Virus record (IMG/VR): IMGVR_UViG_3300021076_000006
Coordinates: 1 to 44,424 of that record
Source of the DNA: a virus
DNA length: 44,424 bases
Direction: 5' to 3' (one strand)
The notes beneath the pieces were generated by a model. The model did no database searches. It saw nothing but the letters and a program-made list of their open reading frames with translations, and was not told the DNA's origin. Made by a program: the position numbers and the translations under genes. Of the stretch, positions 32,594 through 39,773 are shown piece after piece (the stretch's first letter is position 1; the number at the start of each line of letters is the position of its first letter).

Positions 32594-33490
32594 TTAGTTA
32601 TTACTCTTTGCGCCGTAACTGTTCGCCGCGATGGCCGTATTCCACTGCCCGCCGGGCAGATTGACATCTAATTGATGCGACAACACGGCAGCGACCCAAT
32701 TGGTACGGTTGACGAAATCAAACGTCGTTTCTACATCCAGCGCTATGCCGGGACGCAGCAATGGATTGAATATCGTCGTGATGCTTAACCCGCTCGTGCT
32801 GTACACCGGGGCGTATTGCAAACCCGTATCAACCGCGATACGCACGGAGTCCGTATTACTCGGCGCACCCGCCAACCGGATCACGACTTGCTGCAAATTG
32901 ACAAACCATGTCAGGTCGGGATATTGCGACATTAGCGCGTTGATTTGTTCCAACGGCGCACCCGTTACGCGGGGGTTCGTCAAGGAATAGACTGGAACTG
33001 ACGCCGAATACACCACGGCAAAACCCGCTTGCCCAGCAATGTCTGCTAACGCGTCAGATAGCGTCACCGGCCCCGGATTCGAATAAGGCGGCACTGGGAT
33101 ATTCATCAAAGGCATAGCGGCGTTGCTGTCAATGACCAGCTTAACTTGCGGCATCGTTGACGCGTCTACAGCAGACCACATGATAACGCCTTGAAAGAAC
33201 GGGATGTACTGCATTCCGTTCCATACGTCAATTGCGACTGTATCGGCGTTCTGCGGCGTCATGACCTCTAGCCACAACCGAGCTATTTGATTCATGTCCT
33301 GTTGAGCGACGCCGAAGATTTCAATATGTGCATTGCCGTACTGCTTACCACCCTGCCGCACCTGAATACGCATGCGGTTTTGTGTGTAGACGTAGGTGTA
33401 CGTTTGCGCCGCACCTTGCGCGTTGTTGCGGGTGACCGACACGGTAACGCGTGCCGCACGTTCGGCGAATTGTTGGAATGTGCCTGTCAT
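32594..33490 (-). CDS. Baseplate hub protein
   Basis: 298 aa, beta-rich. Features include TYTYVYTQNRMRIQVRQGGK near the N-terminus, a middle domain (LSDALADIAGQAGFAVVY, then EQINALMSQYPDL), and a C-terminal LSHQLDVNLPGGQWNT. This layout and the position between tape measure and spike match hub proteins of this type of myovirus baseplate. It has no enzyme motif. Confidence 0.7.
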   Translation of the reverse strand: MTGTFQQFAERAARVTVSVTRNNAQGAAQTYTYVYTQNRMRIQVRQGGKQYGNAHIEIFGVAQQDMNQIARLWLEVMTPQNADTVAIDVWNGMQYIPFFQGVIMWSAVDASTMPQVKLVIDSNAAMPLMNIPVPPYSNPGPVTLSDALADIAGQAGFAVVYSASVPVYSLTNPRVTGAPLEQINALMSQYPDLTWFVNLQQVVIRLAGAPSNTDSVRIAVDTGLQYAPVYSTSGLSITTIFNPLLRPGIALDVETTFDFVNRTNWVAAVLSHQLDVNLPGGQWNTAIAANSYGAKSNN

Positions 33491-33492
33491 GA

Positions 33493-33582
33493 TCAGCCCA
33501 GTTTAACCGCTAGCCACGACAGGAGCAAATAGCCGAAAAGCGCTAGTGTCAGGTCGAACATGCCTTGTAAGAACTTCTTCAT
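33493..33582 (-). CDS. Tiny membrane protein
   Basis: 29 aa, with a Lys-Lys start and one membrane span (LTLALFGYLLLSWLAV). It has a strong GGAGG site, and its ATG overlaps the upstream stop (TAATG), so translational coupling is likely. Function unknown. Confidence 0.55.
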   Translation of the reverse strand: MKKFLQGMFDLTLALFGYLLLSWLAVKLG

Positions 33583-33869
33583 TATTCAACCTCCGGTTGA
33601 TCGAGCATCCAATCGATCCAAGCTAGCCGGTCTAGCCTGACAGTACGTTGAGCATCATAACCGTTTGCACGCTGCCAATTTTCGAGGTACACGTGCGGCG
33701 CTAGCGCATCACGGATATAGCGACTAAGTCGAACTTCCACAGCCATGCAGTAATAGCCACGATGTACGGCAGCGGTCACTATTGCTAAACAAATGTAAAA
33801 TTCTTCACCGCTTTCGATCAGTTCTCTCGCAGCAATTAGCAGCTCCCGCTCGATCTTACTCAACGCCAT
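33582..33869 (-). CDS. Hypothetical protein in the baseplate cluster
   Basis: 95 aa from the ATG at 33869 (AGGAG upstream; an in-frame start 19 codons earlier overlaps the promoter). N-terminal helix (IERELLIAARELIESG), then ICLAIVTAAV and aromatic sequence with AWIDWMLDQPE at the end. I do not recognise it. It has its own strong promoter, unlike its structural neighbours, so it may be expressed at a different time. Confidence 0.65.
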   Translation of the reverse strand: MALSKIERELLIAARELIESGEEFYICLAIVTAAVHRGYYCMAVEVRLSRYIRDALAPHVYLENWQRANGYDAQRTVRLDRLAWIDWMLDQPEVE

Positions 33870-33897
33870 GACGTTCTCCTGTTGTAAGTGTGCATCT

Positions 33898-33926
33898 ATC
33901 TTACGAAAACGTAACGGCAATGTCAA
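33898..33926 (-). promoter_or_regulatory. Consensus promoter downstream of the tape measure gene
   Basis: Minus strand: TTGACA (33921-33926), 17-bp spacer containing TTACGTT, TAAGAT (33898-33903). The same -35, -10 and TCG before the -10 occur in the promoter at 31477-31505. Confidence 0.85.
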
Positions 33927-33931
33927 GCGAT

Positions 33932-35731
33932 TTAACGTACGGCGGTGTTGTAATTTTGTGGTCCGGTCAGGCGTTGTATCCCGTTGACGAATTCGCCAGG
34001 GTTGTTCGCCTGTACCGTAACGCTTTGAATGCTGATCGACGTACCTGCCGGGGCTGCTCCCGCTGAATCCGGGCCGTTGTACCCGCTGGACAACTTGTCA
34101 GCTAACTGCCCGCGCCGGATCGACTCAGACAAGTTGCCGTGACCTTCGAACACATCGGAAAACGACTTACCTAATTGTTGTGCACCACCGCCCGCGCCGA
34201 GTGATTTACGCAGTAACCCGGATTCGTAAGGGTTAGAGAACAAAAAGTCCAGCTGCTGGTCGAGTGTCCCGGCGTCAGGACGAACCCCATACTTTGATAG
34301 GAACGCGTCGGAACGCGCACCGCGCCATTGGAACAACCCTCGTGCACCGCTGCCACCACCTGCGGGGTTGAAAGCGTTGGTCTTGGTCCCTGATTCACTC
34401 ATCGCATTAGCTGCAACTGCGGCAGCTTGCGGCACCGTCAGTCCATATTTTGTAATCAGCTTCGTCATTAAATCAGACGCGCCTGATGTTGTGCCCGCAG
34501 GTGCAGCACCGGGATTGGCGGCGGCCGGGGTGGCTGCGGGTTTGTTCAATCCGAATAAGTTAGCAACCGGCGCAGGGCCGTTTGTGCGTGCTTCTTTTGC
34601 CACCTTAGTCCAAAGGTTACTGATGAAAGCCGCAGGCCCAGATAATCCTTCTTTGACGTTATCAAAAATGCTTCCTACTTTGTCGCCGATGTTAAATTTA
34701 TCAAACGCCGACTTCAACACGTCCCACGCTTTAGCGATGCCGTATGCGAGGATATCGATGTACTCGCCCAGCTTAGTGAGTGCGCCAAGGTAGATATTGG
34801 TGGCCGTGGGCAGTTCTTCGCGCATGACTTTGATGAAGCCGTCGAGTCCCCCACCAGAGGCCATGATGCGGTCAACAAACGCCGACACTGCCGTAGCACC
34901 TTTGCTTGACCAATCCGCAAAGCTTTCTATTGCAGGCTGCAACACGGTTGCAAGTGCATTCGCGACATTGATTGCCGAATTTTCTACAGACGACATCGCG
35001 TCCGAAACCGCCGCGAGCGCTTTCTTGTTCTCTTCGGCGGCTTCGTTCAATGATTTAGTGTATGCGGCGCGTGCATCCGTTTCCGACTTGATCATCAGAA
35101 TCAAGTCCGGAGATACACCCTGCGCAGATAACCCGGATTCAATCTGCAGCTGTTGCGCGGGGCTTGATGCGCGATACATGTGCTGCGCCTGCTCCAAAAT
35201 GTCCGCAATGGGCGTATCCGTACCCGCGTGAATACCCATCCGCGCAAACGCGGCAAGTGTTGGTGCATCGCCGGTAATGTTGAACTGTTGCTGTTCTCGC
35301 GCGAGGTCAGCTATGGCCTGCGCGCCACTGGCTGCATCCGCGCCTAGCCGCCGGGCTGTGCTGCCCCATGCCTGCATTTCCCGGTTAGACAAGTTAGTCG
35401 ACACTGCCGTCCGGCGTAGACTAGTTTCCATGCCCGCCAGTGCGATTACCGAGCCGACTAGCCCGGCTACTGAGCCGACGCCGAGCACACCCGCCAAGGA
35501 CAACGACAAGCCCTTTAACGCATTGGTCAGCGTCTTTGTTTCGCTAGTCGATTGCTTAGTGCGCTTGATCTGCTCTTTTTCGCGTTTGCTGCGCTTGTCA
35601 TCCTCTTTGACGCGTTTCTTCTCAGTCTTTTCAACCTGTTGATCGACTTGCTTATCTGCTTTTTTGTACTCAGCATCGTCCAGCGTGAGCTTAACGACAA
35701 GTTCGTCCACCACGTTTCCGTTATCAGCCAT
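33932..35731 (-). CDS. Tail tape measure protein with lysozyme-like domain
   Basis: 599 aa from the ATG at 35731 (a TTG two codons earlier is possible). Residues ~15-70 are a Lys/Glu/Arg coiled coil. A hydrophobic stretch follows (ALKGLSLSLAGVLGVGSVAG, then VIALAGM). A long helical middle sets tail length. Near 425-550 is a tail-lysozyme-like domain: LTVPQAAAVAANAMSESG, then GARGLFQWRGARSDAFLSKYG, with the Glu of SESG as candidate catalytic acid. It is a short tape measure, implying a short contractile tail. It overlaps the upstream gene by a few bases. Confidence 0.85.
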   Translation of the reverse strand: MADNGNVVDELVVKLTLDDAEYKKADKQVDQQVEKTEKKRVKEDDKRSKREKEQIKRTKQSTSETKTLTNALKGLSLSLAGVLGVGSVAGLVGSVIALAGMETSLRRTAVSTNLSNREMQAWGSTARRLGADAASGAQAIADLAREQQQFNITGDAPTLAAFARMGIHAGTDTPIADILEQAQHMYRASSPAQQLQIESGLSAQGVSPDLILMIKSETDARAAYTKSLNEAAEENKKALAAVSDAMSSVENSAINVANALATVLQPAIESFADWSSKGATAVSAFVDRIMASGGGLDGFIKVMREELPTATNIYLGALTKLGEYIDILAYGIAKAWDVLKSAFDKFNIGDKVGSIFDNVKEGLSGPAAFISNLWTKVAKEARTNGPAPVANLFGLNKPAATPAAANPGAAPAGTTSGASDLMTKLITKYGLTVPQAAAVAANAMSESGTKTNAFNPAGGGSGARGLFQWRGARSDAFLSKYGVRPDAGTLDQQLDFLFSNPYESGLLRKSLGAGGGAQQLGKSFSDVFEGHGNLSESIRRGQLADKLSSGYNGPDSAGAAPAGTSISIQSVTVQANNPGEFVNGIQRLTGPQNYNTAVR

Positions 35732-35733
35732 GA

Positions 35734-36333
35734 TCAACTCGTAATGAAGGCAGCGGCTTTCACCAGCGCTTGCTGCGCGGCGGTCACTGCGGTAGTGAAG
35801 ACTTGACCAATCTGTGCGACTGGATTGCTTTTTGCTGACAGCGTGTTTTGATAACTACCGTCGCTGGACACAATCTGCGGCACTTCCGTAAACAAGATGT
35901 TCAAGTACGTTATGTTCGAACCGCGATCAGGGCGCACGTCTATTGACATGGTAGCAATCGTAAAATCAACAAAAACGCCAACAGGTGATATCAGCGTGTA
36001 CAGTTGCGTAGGGTTCAACGCTTCCTGTTGGCGGATTGCAGTGAACCACGCAAACCGGGCAACGTCTGACCCAGTTTTGATCATAGTGACATTGACCGTT
36101 TGAGGGCGCTTGACTTTGTTGTAAGGCTGAAACGCGCCTTGCTCTTGAGGATAATCCGAAAGTTGCGTTTCGTACTTCGGGGAGAATTCTCCCCATGATG
36201 ACGGTATCGTCAGCGGGATAAACGTGTCACCCGCCACAATCGCGTAAATAGGCGTGGGCAGGTTGACGTTAGGCAACGCTGACGCAACGAGCGCCAACGC
36301 ATTTAACGCATTAACTGACGGTATGGTAGCCAT
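35734..36333 (-). CDS. Baseplate/tail protein upstream of tape measure
   Basis: 199 aa. It contains FIPLTIPSSWGEFSPKYETQ, VNVTMIKTGSDVARFAWFTA and YLNILFTEVPQIVSSDG, a beta-rich layout found in baseplate hub/Dit-like proteins encoded next to tape measures. The C-terminus is an Ala-rich helix. The position between tail chaperones and tape measure supports a tail-tip role. Its precise part is not established. Confidence 0.65.
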   Translation of the reverse strand: MATIPSVNALNALALVASALPNVNLPTPIYAIVAGDTFIPLTIPSSWGEFSPKYETQLSDYPQEQGAFQPYNKVKRPQTVNVTMIKTGSDVARFAWFTAIRQQEALNPTQLYTLISPVGVFVDFTIATMSIDVRPDRGSNITYLNILFTEVPQIVSSDGSYQNTLSAKSNPVAQIGQVFTTAVTAAQQALVKAAAFITS

Positions 36334-36334
36334 G

Positions 36335-36736
36335 CTAGGCGTAAATATTCAACATCGCAAAAGCAGCTAGCAGCTCGCCCAAAGTTGACAACTCGCGAAT
36401 ATCGGTTCGCAACAGTGGTCGAAAGGCTTCGGGGTGCTTCGGATCGGGTGCGATTTGCACGGATTGTAACGCGTCAGTGATCAGCGTATGCACGGCTTGG
36501 GGCTGCGACCCTTGCAAGATATGCATAATGACATCGATCTGAGGCGCGCCAGCAGGAGCTGATTGCACCTTCGCCAGCAAGTCCTCGTAACTTTCGACGC
36601 GCAACGCAGAAACTAAGCGCACCACAAAGTCGGCCTTGGCCACCACGTCCAATTCTGTGATACGAAAAGCTTTTCCCGCATCACGGCCTTTAGTTCCGTA
36701 CGCCGTGGTGGTTTTGATTTCGTCTAGTGGGTTCAT
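36335..36736 (-). CDS. Tail assembly chaperone 2
   Basis: 133 aa from the ATG at 36736, which overlaps the upstream stop as ATGA. The GTKGRDAGKAFRITELD segment near the N-terminus parallels ELEGRDAGKTVQLTELP in the gene just upstream, so the pair are diverged paralogues. Two adjacent chaperone genes before a tape measure are standard. Here they are separate coupled genes and not a frameshift pair. Confidence 0.7.
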   Translation of the reverse strand: MNPLDEIKTTTAYGTKGRDAGKAFRITELDVVAKADFVVRLVSALRVESYEDLLAKVQSAPAGAPQIDVIMHILQGSQPQAVHTLITDALQSVQIAPDPKHPEAFRPLLRTDIRELSTLGELLAAFAMLNIYA

Positions 36737-37308
36737 GCTATGCCTTTGGGTTTCGTGTTGGCTTTCCATTCTCGGATAGCTTCCACATTAGTTAATTCTA
36801 CTAGGTTAAACGCGTCTTCGGTACTCAGAACGGTTTCCAATTCGACGTAAGAAGCTTGCCCGGATTGTAGCACCGCAGCCAAAAAGGGCGAACAAAACGT
36901 CACAGCGATGTCAGAAACTCCCGCTAGGATCGCTTCGGCGCGCATAGTGACGGGCGTTTCCAGTAACTCCCGTTCAAACAGAAAATCAACATGCAACAGT
37001 AGCGCGACTTGCTGCAATTTCGCCACGTTGCGCCAATCCCGCAAGTCGCGCCGGATATCAAACGTGCTTCCGTCTGCGTGCGTAGCGCGCACAAACCCGA
37101 ACAGCAAGTACAATCCTTCCTCACCAAGCGCGGCAAGCTCTTTTTGGTAACGGAGGGCTAACGACACAATCCCTCCGGTAGTATCGCCATCAAAACGCTG
37201 AATGATGCGTCGGGCTAGCCGGTCAGCAACCAAAGCGGGCAACTCGGTTAGCTGCACCGTCTTGCCCGCGTCCCGCCCTTCTAGCTCAAATGTGCGCGTT
37301 TTTATCAT
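36733..37308 (-). CDS. Tail assembly chaperone 1
   Basis: 191 aa from the ATG at 37308 (MIKTRTFELEGRDAGKTVQL); the longer open frame overlaps the membrane protein gene. Helical and charged, with LALRYQKELAALGEEGLYLL and a C-terminal VETVLSTEDAFNLVELTNVE-like region. Its N-terminal GRDAGK-x4-TEL motif is shared with the next gene. Likely chaperone for tape measure folding during tail assembly. Confidence 0.7.
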   Translation of the reverse strand: MIKTRTFELEGRDAGKTVQLTELPALVADRLARRIIQRFDGDTTGGIVSLALRYQKELAALGEEGLYLLFGFVRATHADGSTFDIRRDLRDWRNVAKLQQVALLLHVDFLFERELLETPVTMRAEAILAGVSDIAVTFCSPFLAAVLQSGQASYVELETVLSTEDAFNLVELTNVEAIREWKANTKPKGIA

Positions 37309-37619
37309 TGCACGAAACTGTGTGCGATGTAGCCAAACAACAAGCCCAAACCCGCCCGAACCACGATGGCGCACATAACTTGAACGACGCTACGTCCTGC
37401 GTCAACTGCTACGTGCTGCGCAAACAGAAACCGAAACCCGAGAGCTACGCACCCCGCAATCAGAGGATTGACAGAAACGGGGTAAAACGGCACCACAAAC
37501 CATTTCAGATAGAGCGGCAATACCGTGCCGTAGGTAAGTACAAAAAAACCGCACACTGCGCCTAAGTCGAGTAATTCACTAGTGATATGCTTGATTCGTG
37601 TTTTTGTAGTCGCGTTCAT
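37305..37619 (-). CDS. Membrane protein, about three spans
   Basis: 104 aa with hydrophobic segments near residues 17-38, 48-66 and 75-99. It overlaps both neighbours by 4 bp: alanine-rich copy 2 upstream and tail chaperone downstream. A membrane protein here is not part of the usual tail module, so it may belong to the accessory unit with the 70-aa gene and the alanine-rich gene. Confidence 0.7.
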   Translation of the reverse strand: MNATTKTRIKHITSELLDLGAVCGFFVLTYGTVLPLYLKWFVVPFYPVSVNPLIAGCVALGFRFLFAQHVAVDAGRSVVQVMCAIVVRAGLGLLFGYIAHSFVQ

Positions 37620-38167
37620 TTTGTATGCCCCTGTTCAACCAGTTCACAAACCCGGCGCAGTTCGCGTTCCTGCGCAGTCTGCGCAGTGGCCTGCGCAGGA
37701 GCAGCAGCCCGCGTAGCAGCCCGCGTAGCAGCCCACGCAGCCCACGCAGCATGCGCAGCAGCAGCCCCCGCAGCAGCAGCAGCCCGTGCAGCAGCATCAC
37801 CCGCAGCCCGCGCAGCATCCGCAGCATTCGCAGCAGCAGCCCACGCAGCAGCAGCAACTAACCCTTGATGGGTTGCCTCACCATTTGCAAAGCGTTCAGC
37901 AACGTCAAGTGCGTTAATGCTGCGTTGGTCTGTCATCAAATGCTGCACCTGCCTAGCGCACCAGACCGCATAAAGCCTAATTTCGCGTTCATGACCTTCA
38001 ACAGCGCGCAAACACCACAACGCGCCATCTAATCCGTTGCTATCCAGAATCTGAATGACGGAAACGGGTTCATCATCTGCTTTCGTTTTACCTAGTGTGC
38101 GCAGCAGTTTTTCCCAACCCCCAGCGCAAGGGTGGCACTCTCTGATCTTGTTTAATGTGTTTTTCAT
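37616..38167 (-). CDS. Alanine-rich repeat protein, copy 2
   Basis: 183 aa. Residues 1-100 are ~90% identical to copy 1 (MKNTLNKIRECHPCAGGW, QILDSNGLDGALWCLRAVEG). The Ala tract (~101-165) has a different order and length, with Trp, Arg, Asn, His and Thr spacers, and lacks the ADA array of copy 1. The C-terminus RRVCELVEQ is kept. The leader CACAACAGGAGCTAAACAAATG matches the other copies. It lies in the tail operon but is preceded by its own promoter and the 70-aa gene. Confidence 0.8.
   Translation of the reverse strand: MKNTLNKIRECHPCAGGWEKLLRTLGKTKADDEPVSVIQILDSNGLDGALWCLRAVEGHEREIRLYAVWCARQVQHLMTDQRSINALDVAERFANGEATHQGLVAAAAWAAAANAADAARAAGDAAARAAAAAGAAAAHAAWAAWAATRAATRAAAPAQATAQTAQERELRRVCELVEQGHTK
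37665..37860 (-). repeat. Alanine-codon minisatellite in copy 2
   Basis: Interrupted GCA/GCC/GCT-type repeat on the minus strand with no strictly repeated unit longer than about 9 bp. It is the variable part that distinguishes copy 2 from copies 1 and 3. Confidence 0.8.
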
Positions 38168-38188
38168 TTGTTTAGCTCCTGTTGTGGT

Positions 38189-38401
38189 TTATGCGCAATA
38201 ACGAGAAAAAACCAACGCGAACGACTTGCAAATTTCTTGCGCTACTTCGCTGTGGGCGCTGCTGGCATCTGCTGCGACCATTTCTACAAAGCACCGCAGT
38301 AAATCGTCTTCGCGTCCGTGTGCCGCCTCAGGGTCGGCATCGCCGATTAGCGCTATCTTCGCCACTTCCCTGTGCGCCTTTTCAATTGTAAGTTGTTCCA
38401 T
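38189..38401 (-). CDS. Small conserved phage protein
   Basis: 70 aa, helical and acidic (IEKAHREVAKIALIGDADPE, then EDDLLRCFVEMVAADA), a type seen in other phage accessory regions. It is first gene after the promoter at 38431-38459 and has the CACAACAGGAGCTAAACATG leader shared with the alanine-rich genes. Function unknown. Confidence 0.7.
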   Translation of the reverse strand: MEQLTIEKAHREVAKIALIGDADPEAAHGREDDLLRCFVEMVAADASSAHSEVAQEICKSFALVFSRYCA

Positions 38402-38430
38402 GTTTAGCTCCTGTTGTGTTGTGTGTAGTA

Positions 38431-38459
38431 ACTATAAGTTAAACAAAACGTAAAGTCAA
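38431..38459 (-). promoter_or_regulatory. Strong promoter of the 70-aa/alanine-rich copy 2 unit
   Basis: Minus strand: TTGACT (38454-38459), 17-bp spacer beginning TTACGTT, TATAGT (38431-38436). It lies just downstream of the terminator at 38465-38488, inside what would otherwise be one long tail operon. Confidence 0.85.
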
Positions 38460-38464
38460 CAGGT

Positions 38465-38488
38465 AAAAAAAGCCGGGCGAACCCGGCT
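38465..38488 (-). terminator. Minus-strand terminator after the baseplate plug gene
   Basis: On the minus strand: AGCCGGG, loop TTCG, CCCGGCT, then six T (plus-strand AAAAAA at 38465-38470). It ends transcription of the gp46-like and plug genes. Confidence 0.85.
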
Positions 38489-38588
38489 AAATGCCAAACG
38501 CTTGGTAGCGCAGGCGATCCCACATCAGGAGGAAACGGAATGCCAAAAGACAGTCCAAGCATAGCACAAGTTGCGCTAAGTGCAAGGT

Positions 38589-38885
38589 TCAACTATCCCC
38601 ATACAACAGCAAGTAGCGCGAACCGAACCCGGTGTACACGGGGTCTGTGATGCCTTGCAGGTCGGCAAAGGTCAGCAACTGCGGTAAGCCCAGATAACGA
38701 TTCGGGTTGATATCGGTGCGGTCGAGGCACAAACGACCTAGCGCAACGGGTACGCCATCGTAAATCACGTCAGCAAACAAACCATAGTCGGTCGTCGTCA
38801 GCGTAATCTGCGCCGCTGCGCCATCCAGAATCGCCGTGATGGTCTGGTTAGGTGTGGCAGATAACGGAATAACGACTTGTGTCAT
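38589..38885 (-). CDS. Baseplate plug-type protein (DUF6983-like)
   Basis: 98 aa. It contains VVIPLSATPNQTITAILDG, ADVIYDGVPVALGRLCLDR and LPQLLTFADLQG, the pattern of the small beta-rich baseplate plug family in this type of myovirus. It overlaps the gp46-like gene by 4 bp. It is followed by a terminator. Confidence 0.75.
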   Translation of the reverse strand: MTQVVIPLSATPNQTITAILDGAAAQITLTTTDYGLFADVIYDGVPVALGRLCLDRTDINPNRYLGLPQLLTFADLQGITDPVYTGFGSRYLLLYGDS

Positions 38886-39253
38886 AGCAGCACTTGCGAA
38901 GAATTGCCACTAATGTCGGTGGTGGTGATTGTCCCGGATACGGTGCGGTTAGCAAATGTGAAGTCGGCGGTAGCTTGCACTACGTCCGAAACTTTCAAAG
39001 CCTGTGTCGTGAATGAGTTTTGTACAAGTGTGAGGTTGGGTGCTTGCCCGAGAATATTGCTGTAGCGTATTCCTTGCGTCGTATCGTAGTAAAGCTCCCC
39101 GTACCATGTCAGGCAGCGCGTGGCTACGTCCTGCGCCATGCGTATTGCCGGACCTGTCGAGTCGCCTGGCGTAGCGTCGCCCACCGCTGCCCAATTGCCA
39201 TATTGGTCTACGGTCAAGTCCCACAATGAATAATCGAGAGCTACTGTGTCCAT
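38882..39253 (-). CDS. gp46-like baseplate wedge protein, start uncertain
   Basis: 123 aa from the ATG at 39253 (MDTVALDYSLWDLTVDQYGN). It carries IRMAQDVATRCLTWYGELYYD and GIRYSNILGQAP, typical of Mu gp46/gp25-like wedge proteins. No Shine-Dalgarno precedes 39253 or the alternative ATG at 39283. Repeat copy B begins 50 bp upstream (39302), and the frame runs on into it, so the original 5' end may have been replaced. Products longer than 133 aa would be repeat-encoded and are not credible. Confidence 0.75.
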   Translation of the reverse strand: MDTVALDYSLWDLTVDQYGNWAAVGDATPGDSTGPAIRMAQDVATRCLTWYGELYYDTTQGIRYSNILGQAPNLTLVQNSFTTQALKVSDVVQATADFTFANRTVSGTITTTDISGNSSQVLL

Positions 39254-39301
39254 GCGCTGATTGTGCCAAAGAACGGCGCGCATGTCACGTGTGGCGCGAT
39301 A

Positions 39302-39698
39302 TTGCGCAGTTGCTTCAAAGAAATGTACGGAGGGACGGAGTACGGAGGAAGGTTTTTGAGACCCTGTACACTTTGCGAAAGTAGTAATAAGTACCCTACT
39401 TATTACTACTTTCTTCATCCAGTGCTTATATAGTAACTCTGTATTCTCCTTCTGTATTTATTATATATTATTAATATTTTATTTACCTACTATACTAAGA
39501 AACAGCTACAGAATGCGGGTTGTAGGCTTATTCAAAAGTACGGAGGGAGATAGTTGTCAAAGTACTACTCCCTCCGTACTTCTGTGATTTCCATGTTGCA
39601 GCGCACAATAAATAATTAACACTCTGACAACAGAGTACGGAGGGAGAAACAACTTCCTGCCGTACCGGTACGGAAGCTACTGCAAAATGAAATAAGTC
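39302..39698. repeat. Long repeat copy B: iterons and AT-rich core, candidate origin
   Basis: Second copy of the element at 18476-18872, same orientation, ~97% identical, with one inserted A. Iterons: 39325-39335, 39340-39351 (one mismatch), 39538-39549 and 39635-39646 on the plus strand, and inverted at 39568-39579. It fills the divergent gap between the minus-strand baseplate genes and the plus-strand terminase operon. It lies 20.8 kb from copy A, nearly opposite it on a ~44.6-kb circle. The 520-bp interval 39254-39773 holds no other credible gene. Confidence 0.7.
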
Positions 39699-39773
39699 GC
39701 GGCGTTGTCTAACTGACAACTTCATGGCAGGTAACTATCGCCAAGCGTCGATCAATTGCGTTACACTGCGCTT

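Noticed and set aside
37309-37374. N-terminal extension of tail chaperone 1
   Set aside because: It overlaps the membrane protein gene in another frame. The ATG at 37308 gives the paralogous N-terminus and a 4-bp coupling overlap.
38404-38592. 62-codon minus-strand ORF between the 70-aa and plug genes
   Set aside because: It runs across a clear terminator and a strong promoter, with no ribosome site.
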